This document shows positions 33,902 to 40,260 of a DNA stretch of 40,260 bases, piece after piece (the stretch's first letter is position 1; every line of letters starts with the position of its first letter). Source of the DNA: an uncultured Alphaproteobacteria bacterium (GTDB lineage Bacteria > Pseudomonadota > Alphaproteobacteria > Micropepsales > Micropepsaceae); contig CAIUTH010000185.1 of assembly GCA_903902075.1 (NCBI GenBank), forward strand, positions 1 to 40,260. Direction: 5' to 3'. The notes below the pieces were generated by a model that did not search any database, was not told the origin of the DNA, and saw nothing but the letters and a program-made list of their open reading frames with translations. Made by a program: the position numbers and the translations under genes.

Positions 33902-35290
33902 CTAATCGCGCGCCGGTTGTCCGCCGCCCAGCGCCTTGTACAGCGCCACCGAGGCCGCCAGCCGCGCCCGCCTGATATCGGCAAGCTGGTCGCGCGCGGT
34001 GTACAGGCTGCGCTCGGCGTCGGTCACGATCAGGAAGTCTGAATAGCCCGCGATGTATTTCCGCCGCGCGGCGCCCAGCACCTTTTCCGCCTGCGTGACC
34101 TGCTCGCGCAGCGCCGCTTCCTGGGCCGACAGGTGGTTCACGTTGCCCAGCGCATTCTCGACATCGGAAAATGCGTTCAGAACCGCGGCGCGGTAAGCCG
34201 CCAGCAATTCTTCCTCGTGCGCGCGCGCCTCGTCGGTGATCGCCTGGTTCCGTCCCCCGTCGAAAATCGTCTGCACCAGCGCGGCGCCGATCGCCGCCCC
34301 GAAGCCAAGGCCCGGCAAGGTTTCGATGGCGGCAGCCAGGGCGGGATATTGCAATCCGGCCGACGCGTTCAGCGTAATTCCAGGCAGAAAGGCGGTGCGC
34401 GCCGCCTCCAGATTGGCATGCGCGGCGAGAAGGTTGGCCTCGGCCGTGGCGATGTCGGGCCGGCGGGTCAAAAGCTGCGACGGCAGGCCCGGCGTCACCA
34501 GGGGCGCGGTGATGTGTTCCAGGCCGGTGCCAGTGACCGTGAAGCCTTCGGGCGGGCGACCCAAAAGGATCGCCAGGGAATCGCGGGTCTCCAGCTCCTG
34601 CTGCTGCAGCGCCGGAAGGGCTGCCTGCTGGCCCGCCATGTTGGCGCGCTCCTGCAGCAGGTCGGCCGCCGGCGCATAGCCCGCCGTCACCCGCCGCTGC
34701 ACCACGTTCAGGATGGATTGCGAGGATTGCAGGTTGGCCTGCGCCACGGCGATGCGGTCGCGCAGCGCCAGCAACTGGAAATAAGCATTGGCGACACTGC
34801 CGGTGACGGTCAGCGCCACGGTGCGGCGGTCGGCGGCGCTGGCGGCCCGTGCCGCATCGGCGGCATCGGCCAGGTCGCGGTTCTTGCCCCAGAAATCCAG
34901 TTCATAGCTCGCGGCCAGCCCGGCGCTGTAATCGGTCTCGTGCGCCGATGCGCCGCCAGTCTGCCCATACAGACTGTTGACGTTGGCGTTCAGTCCCAGG
35001 GTCGGCAGCAAGGCCGCGCCGGCCTGGCGCGCCCTGGCATCGGCCTGGCGCAGCCGCGCCTCGGCTTGCGCCAGATCGAGATTGGCGGCCTCCGCCTTTT
35101 CGATCAGTCCCGTCAGTTGCGGATCGCCATATTCCGCCCACCAGTTGGCCGAGGGCCAGAGGGGCGCATTTGTCCCCGCCGATTGTTCAAAGGCGGCAGG
35201 AATATCGCCGGGCGGAAGGCCGGGCGGCGGGGTCCGGGCGCAGCCGGCCAGCATCGCGGCGGTGGTGACAAGCAAAAGCCTGCGGATCAT
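33902..35290 (-). CDS. NodT/OprM-type efflux outer membrane lipoprotein
   Basis: Lipobox AAMLAGCAR; paired TolC-like repeats (LDLAQAEARLRQADARARQAGAALLPTLGLNANVN...QLLTRRPDIATAEANLLAAHANLEAARTAFLPGITL). Confidence 0.92.
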   Translation of the reverse strand: MIRRLLLVTTAAMLAGCARTPPPGLPPGDIPAAFEQSAGTNAPLWPSANWWAEYGDPQLTGLIEKAEAANLDLAQAEARLRQADARARQAGAALLPTLGLNANVNSLYGQTGGASAHETDYSAGLAASYELDFWGKNRDLADAADAARAASAADRRTVALTVTGSVANAYFQLLALRDRIAVAQANLQSSQSILNVVQRRVTAGYAPAADLLQERANMAGQQAALPALQQQELETRDSLAILLGRPPEGFTVTGTGLEHITAPLVTPGLPSQLLTRRPDIATAEANLLAAHANLEAARTAFLPGITLNASAGLQYPALAAAIETLPGLGFGAAIGAALVQTIFDGGRNQAITDEARAHEEELLAAYRAAVLNAFSDVENALGNVNHLSAQEAALREQVTQAEKVLGAARRKYIAGYSDFLIVTDAERSLYTARDQLADIRRARLAASVALYKALGGGQPARD

Positions 35291-38200
35291 GCCGCGACCT
35301 CACCGCTCCTGGGCCCACCAAAGCGTTCCGCCAGCGCCGGCAGCACCACCAGGTTGAGCAAGGTCGAACTCAGCAGTCCGCCCAGCACCGTCACGGCCAT
35401 GGGCCCTTCGATTTCCTGGCCGGGCTGGTGCAGTCCGATGGCCAGCGGCATCAGGCCCAGCGCCGTCACAGCCGCGGTCATCAGGATCGGTACCAGCCGC
35501 TCCTGCGCGCCGCGCAGGACGGTGCCGGCGTTCCAGGGCGCGCCTTCCACTTCCACCAGATGTTCGTAATGGGCCAAGAGAAGAATCGCGTTGCGGGCAC
35601 TGACGCCGAACACCGTCACCAGCCCCACCATGGCGCCCACCGAAAGGCCCGAACCCATCAGCGCGATGGCCGCGACACTGCCGATCAGGCTGAACGGCAG
35701 GTTGACCAACACCAGCCAGGTATTGGCGCGCCAGTGAAAGCAGATGAGCAGGATCATGCCGATCAGCACCAGCGCGAAGACGGTATAGAGCAGAAGCTGG
35801 TTGCGGCTGGCAGTCTGGGCGGCGGCCGCGCCGCTGAACTCGGTATAGACACCGGGGGGCAGCTTCAGCGCCGCGACCTTTGCCTTGGCATCGTCCACCG
35901 TGGCCTGCAGCCCGCGTCCAACGACATTGAAAGTGATGGAAACAAAGCGCTGGCCACCGTCATGGGCCACGGTGTAGCGCGTCTGGGTGGGCAAAATGCG
36001 CGCCACCTGCGACAGCGGCACCGGACCGAACGGGCTGGCGATCATCAGCGACGACAGAAATTCGGGACGGTTGCGGGCATTTTCGGGCAACAGCAGCGCG
36101 ACATTGACGGCGCGAATGCCGGCATAGGTCTGGCCCACCGTCGTGCCGGCATAGTTGGTCTGCACCGCGTCCAGCACGTCCTTCACTTTCAAGCCGCTGG
36201 CCGCCAGCGCGGCGGAATCCAGGTGCAGGGCGAAGGTCGGCGTGCCGCTCTGCGCCTTGAACTGCAGGTCGGCGATCCCAGCCGTGCCGGACAGCGCAGC
36301 CGTCACGCGGTGGCCGACACCATCCAGCGTGTCGAGCTGGTTGCCGAAAACCTTGACGGCGATGTCGGCAGTCTCGCCGGTCAGGCTTTCGCTGATCCGG
36401 TCACCCAGGAATGTGACGACCTCGCTTTGCAGCCCGGGATATCTGGACAGGATATTGCGCAGCGCCTCCTCGGCATCGTCCTGGTCCACGCTGGCATCGG
36501 CCTTCAGCTCGACATGAAACTCGCTGCGGTGCGGCCCCCATGTATCTTCTCCCAGCTCGGCGCGGCCCACCTGCTGTTCGATGGTGGCGACATAGGGCAG
36601 CGCAAGCACGTCGCGACTGATGCGCCTGCCCACCGCCAGCATTTCATCCAGCGAGGTGCCGGGAGTGGCGCTGGACACCTGCATCACGAAATGACCTTCG
36701 CGAAAGTCCGGCATGAAGCTGCCGCCCAGGAAAGGCAGCGCCGCCGCGGCGATGACCGTCAACACTGCCAACACCGCGACGACCATACGGAAATTGCCAT
36801 AGACGCGGCCGACGGCATCGGTCTGCCAGGCCTTGATCCGGCGGATCCAGCCGAAATCGGCATGATGGTCGCGGGCCTTGAGGAACAGCGCACAAAGGGC
36901 GGGGGCCGTGGTCAGCGCCACGCCTAGCGAGGCCAGCACCGCCAGGATGAAGGCCAGCGCCAGCGGCCCGACAAACTTTCCCTGCACGCTGGTGGAAAAA
37001 AGTTCGGGCAAAAACACGGCGATGACGACCAGGGTGGCATAGACCACCGGTCCCCGCACCTCCAGGGTCGCGTCGCGGATCACCGCCAGGCGCGAGCGCG
37101 GCTGGGGCGCCTTTGCGTTCTCGCCAAGCCGCCGCAGGATATTCTCGATGCCGATGATGGCATCATCCACCAGCACGCCCAGCGCCACGGCAAAGCCGCC
37201 CAGGGTCATGGTGTTGAGGGTCTGGCCCATATGGTCCAACACCGCCACCGCCGCCAGCAGCGACAGCGGGATGGCCAGGAAGGTGATCAGCGCCGAACGC
37301 CAGTCGCGCAGGAACAGATACAGCACCGCCAGGATCAGGATGGCGGCGATCACCAGCGACTGTTCCAGGCTTCCCAAGGCCCTTTCGACGAAGTTGGCGG
37401 GCCTGTGCAGGGCGGGATAGACGGTGACGCCTTGCGCTTTCAGCGCCGGTATCAACTGCGCCAGCGCGGTTTCCAGGGCGCGGGTGGTTTCCATGGTATT
37501 GGCGCCGTATTGGCTGGCCAAGGACAACATGACGCCCGGCCGCCCCATCACCAGCGCGTCGCCGGAGCGCAGCGCCGGAGATTCGGTGACCTTGGCGATG
37601 TCGCCGATCGTGACCGGAGTATTGGCGCGAACGCCCAGCACCGCACCCGCGATGGCCGATGGATCAGGCGCTGCAACCGGCGTCTGGATCAGGATGCGCT
37701 GATGCGCCAGGTCCACAAAGCCCGCGCCCTTCAGCGCCAGCGCGGCGCGAGCGGCATCGGCCAATTCGGTCAGGGTGAAGCCATACGACGTCATCCGCTT
37801 GAGATCGGGCTCGATATGAATTTCCCGCACCGCGCCGCCGAAGACCAGGACATGCGCCACCCCCGGCACCGCCAGCAACGCCGGCTTCATCACCCAGTCC
37901 GCCTGGTCGCGCAGCTCAAAGGGTGTGAGCTTGTCGGACACCAGCCCGATCTTCAGCAGGTCCATGGTGCTGGATGTCAGCGGCGAAAGACGCGGCGTAT
38001 CCACGCCCAGCGGCAACGCGCTGCCCAGTTCGCTCAGATGTTCCGCAATGCCCTGCCGCGCATTGTAGAGATCGATCTTGTCGGCAAACTGCACGGTGAT
38101 GACCGACAGGCCGGGAATGGATTCCGAGCGGATGGTGGCAAGACCCGGAGAGCCATTGACGGCATTCTCAATGGGCTTGGTAACAAGCTGCTCGACTTGC

Positions 38201-38373
38201 TGGGCGGTGAAGCCCGGCGCCTCGGTCTGGATGTCCACGGTGGACGGCACGAATTCAGGAAACACGTCCAGCGGGGCGCTTTGCGTCGCCCAGATACCCA
38301 GTGCCAGCGCCACCAATGTCAGGGTTGCGATCGTGCCCGCAAAGCGCACGCAAAGATCGACAAGCCACCGCAT
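35287..38373 (-). CDS. RND efflux inner membrane transporter, CusA/CzcA-like
   Basis: 1028 aa; SAPLDVFPEFVPSTVDIQTEAPGFTAQQVEQLVTKPIENAVNGSPGL, VDDAIIGIENILRRLGENAK, SVGAMVGLVTVFGVSARNAILLLAHYEHLVEVEG. Confidence 0.93.
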   Translation of the reverse strand: MRWLVDLCVRFAGTIATLTLVALALGIWATQSAPLDVFPEFVPSTVDIQTEAPGFTAQQVEQLVTKPIENAVNGSPGLATIRSESIPGLSVITVQFADKIDLYNARQGIAEHLSELGSALPLGVDTPRLSPLTSSTMDLLKIGLVSDKLTPFELRDQADWVMKPALLAVPGVAHVLVFGGAVREIHIEPDLKRMTSYGFTLTELADAARAALALKGAGFVDLAHQRILIQTPVAAPDPSAIAGAVLGVRANTPVTIGDIAKVTESPALRSGDALVMGRPGVMLSLASQYGANTMETTRALETALAQLIPALKAQGVTVYPALHRPANFVERALGSLEQSLVIAAILILAVLYLFLRDWRSALITFLAIPLSLLAAVAVLDHMGQTLNTMTLGGFAVALGVLVDDAIIGIENILRRLGENAKAPQPRSRLAVIRDATLEVRGPVVYATLVVIAVFLPELFSTSVQGKFVGPLALAFILAVLASLGVALTTAPALCALFLKARDHHADFGWIRRIKAWQTDAVGRVYGNFRMVVAVLAVLTVIAAAALPFLGGSFMPDFREGHFVMQVSSATPGTSLDEMLAVGRRISRDVLALPYVATIEQQVGRAELGEDTWGPHRSEFHVELKADASVDQDDAEEALRNILSRYPGLQSEVVTFLGDRISESLTGETADIAVKVFGNQLDTLDGVGHRVTAALSGTAGIADLQFKAQSGTPTFALHLDSAALAASGLKVKDVLDAVQTNYAGTTVGQTYAGIRAVNVALLLPENARNRPEFLSSLMIASPFGPVPLSQVARILPTQTRYTVAHDGGQRFVSITFNVVGRGLQATVDDAKAKVAALKLPPGVYTEFSGAAAAQTASRNQLLLYTVFALVLIGMILLICFHWRANTWLVLVNLPFSLIGSVAAIALMGSGLSVGAMVGLVTVFGVSARNAILLLAHYEHLVEVEGAPWNAGTVLRGAQERLVPILMTAAVTALGLMPLAIGLHQPGQEIEGPMAVTVLGGLLSSTLLNLVVLPALAERFGGPRSGEVAA

Positions 38374-38376
38374 GGC

Positions 38377-39324
38377 CTATTCCTCGGCTTCGGTGCTGGG
38401 ATTGGTTTCGCGGGCCAGCAGCAGGCCGGCGCCGCCCGTCACGATCCGCTGGCCGGCCCGGATGCCGTCTGCCACGAAATAGCCCTCGCCCAGCGGCTTG
38501 CCGATATCGATCCTGGTTTTCAGGAAGGTTTCCGGCCGGGTCTGGACATAGACCCAGGCTTCATTGTCCCCATAGATCAGTGCGGCCGCAGGCACGATCA
38601 CGCCGGCCTGGGCGGCGCCGACCGGCACCGTGGCGGTGATATGCTCATTCTGGGCCAGGTCGCTGCCGTCCAGCAGCGCGTAAAAGCCGCGCCCGGGGAA
38701 CGCGTTGTCGGCGGGGGCTTCCCAGATCGTGCTGCTGGTCCAGCTTTTGGGATTGGCGCCCAGCCGGGCGATCTGGAGCGTGGCCGGAATGGCGTTACCC
38801 AGCGCGCCCAGCGGGAATGTCACGCGCACGAGTACGCTTCTGCCCGATGCCAGCCGCGCCATGATCGCCTGGCGCGAGGCCGCATCATGCCAGGGCGCAT
38901 TGTGCCCGAAGGCGGCATCTGTCTTGCGCCGCGCCAGCATCAGCGCGGCCTGATCGGCGGCAGCCTTGCTTTGCGCTGTTTCCAACACCTCGCGCGACAC
39001 CGCCGCTTCCTCACCGGTGGCCAGGCTGCGCGCGCGCGCCGCCGCGGCCTGGCTTTGCACCGCCGCCGCCTGGGCTGTCATAACTTCGGCATCGTTCACC
39101 GCGATGGTGTCCAGCGCCGTCACCACGCCATAGCCGCTGATCTGCTGGCGCCAGGAGGCGATCTGGGCGGGCGCCGTGGCGATGCCCAGACTCTTGATCT
39201 CTTCAGCCTTTAAAGTGAGGCCAGGCGCCTCGGCTTCCTTTTCCGCCGGTTTTTCGGCGTCAGGCTTGCCGCAAGCAGCAAGCAGCAGCAGGACCGCCAA
39301 TCCGATCCAGTGTGGGCCGCGCAT
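38377..39324 (-). CDS. RND efflux periplasmic adaptor (HlyD/MFP family lipoprotein)
   Basis: Lipobox LLLLAACGKPD; adaptor features and C-terminal VIVPAAALIYGDNEAWVYVQTRPETFLKTRIDIG; directly upstream of the RND gene. Confidence 0.88.
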   Translation of the reverse strand: MRGPHWIGLAVLLLLAACGKPDAEKPAEKEAEAPGLTLKAEEIKSLGIATAPAQIASWRQQISGYGVVTALDTIAVNDAEVMTAQAAAVQSQAAAARARSLATGEEAAVSREVLETAQSKAAADQAALMLARRKTDAAFGHNAPWHDAASRQAIMARLASGRSVLVRVTFPLGALGNAIPATLQIARLGANPKSWTSSTIWEAPADNAFPGRGFYALLDGSDLAQNEHITATVPVGAAQAGVIVPAAALIYGDNEAWVYVQTRPETFLKTRIDIGKPLGEGYFVADGIRAGQRIVTGGAGLLLARETNPSTEAEE

Positions 39325-40259
39325 CAGCGGTCCAGGACGATCAGCCGAAAGGTGCCCGGAACAGGCACAGGCCGGGGATTGGGCCGCTCCGCTGTCGGTG
39401 TGCCGGGCTTGCGCTGCGACGTCACCGTGAACAGCTTGTGCGTAATGGGGTCCAGTTCCATGGTGCGCGCGCCTTCCGCGGTAGGGAGGTTTTGCAGGAC
39501 CGTGAACTTATCAGGACTGTCCTCATGGACAACCGTCAGGGTCCCGGATTCGCCATTGGAACTGAACACCAGACCGGTGGCGGGATCGAAGCGGTTGGCA
39601 TCCACGCCTTCACCGATGGGAATCTGGGCCACCACCTTGCCAGTCTTCATGTCGGTGACCGCGATCATCTTGTTGTCGCAGCCGGAAAAGACCCGGCCAT
39701 GGGCCAGATCAGCTGCGATGCCCGAGGGCTCCTGGCAGGGCGCTAGGGGATAGCGTTTTTTCACCGCCAGGGTCCTGGCGTCGAACGCGACCAGCTCGCT
39801 GGTGTCCTCGATATTGACATAGATGGTGCCGGCCTCGTCGCTGACCGCCGCTTCCGGCTTGCCGCCCAGCGGCACCGAACCGACCGGCTTGCCGGTGACC
39901 GGATCGACCGCCGTGGCATCCTTGCTGGTGGAATTGAAGGTGAAGAGGCGTTTCGAGAAGGGATCATAGAGGATGGTGTCGGGCCGCCCGCCGACCGCAA
40001 TTTCTCCGGTCTTGGTGAAGGTCCTGGGATTGACGATGGCAATCCGGTTGGCGCCGCCTTCGCTGACATAGGCATTGCCGCCCGCAAAGGCGGTGCCGTG
40101 AATGCCCATCAGATTTGGAATATCGCCCAGCAGCTTGCCGCTGGCGGGATCGACCACCATCACATGGCTGCCGCGGGTGATGAACAGATTGCCGCTCGCC
40201 GGATCGCGGTTAATATAGTCCCAGCCGCCATCACCGCCCAGCGTGAAACTGGTCACCAC
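39324..40259 (-). CDS. YVTN/YncE-like beta-propeller protein (N-terminus beyond window edge)
   Basis: Repeats such as VVDPASGKLLGDIPNLMGIHGTAFAGG..., AIVNPRTFTKTGEIAVGGRPDTILYDPFSKRLFTFNSTSKDATAVDPVTGKPVGSVPLGGKPE. Probably partial because it is open to the end of the window. Confidence 0.82.
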   Translation of the reverse strand: MVTSFTLGGDGGWDYINRDPASGNLFITRGSHVMVVDPASGKLLGDIPNLMGIHGTAFAGGNAYVSEGGANRIAIVNPRTFTKTGEIAVGGRPDTILYDPFSKRLFTFNSTSKDATAVDPVTGKPVGSVPLGGKPEAAVSDEAGTIYVNIEDTSELVAFDARTLAVKKRYPLAPCQEPSGIAADLAHGRVFSGCDNKMIAVTDMKTGKVVAQIPIGEGVDANRFDPATGLVFSSNGESGTLTVVHEDSPDKFTVLQNLPTAEGARTMELDPITHKLFTVTSQRKPGTPTAERPNPRPVPVPGTFRLIVLDR

Positions 40260-40260
40260 A

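Noticed and set aside
37231-39213. 660-aa plus-strand ORF opposite the RND/adaptor genes
   Set aside because: Antisense shadow; low-complexity Arg/Gln/His composition and no recognisable family.

Overview
This 40.26 kb window is high-GC bacterial chromosome, most likely alphaproteobacterial by gene content and order. It is dominated by conserved housekeeping clusters. From about 20.8 kb leftwards, a nearly continuous minus-strand block carries yebC, a small secreted protein, a KefB-type antiporter, ruvCAB, ybgC, tolQRAB-pal-cpoB, tilS, ftsH, folP, glmM and thiD. A tightly coupled set of four accessory genes follows: a cyclase-family hydrolase, a fatty acid hydroxylase, a small membrane protein and a cupin. 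The purA 3' end converges on it at the left edge. The centre carries a subclass-B3-like metallo-beta-lactamase, a LigB-type dioxygenase, ymdB, a 5-formyl-THF cyclo-ligase, a convincing 6S RNA candidate, zapA and a zauP-like coiled-coil gene. The right part holds tkt-gap-pgk-class I fba-thiE, efp and suhB, then a minus-strand RND efflux operon preceded by a YVTN beta-propeller gene that is cut by the window edge. No tRNA, rRNA, CRISPR array, phage or transposon was recognised. The most interesting signals are: (1) ftsH has an RpoH-like -10 overlapping the arm of a stem that would sequester its Shine-Dalgarno; (2) a secreted protein ending in a cyanovirin-N (CVNH)-like module; (3) the coupled cyclase/hydroxylase/cupin cassette; (4) intrinsic terminators placed just before cpoB and folP inside the operon; (5) the 6S RNA locus with a long hairpin directly upstream. 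All calls come from reading the sequence and the supplied ORFs. No database search or folding software was run.
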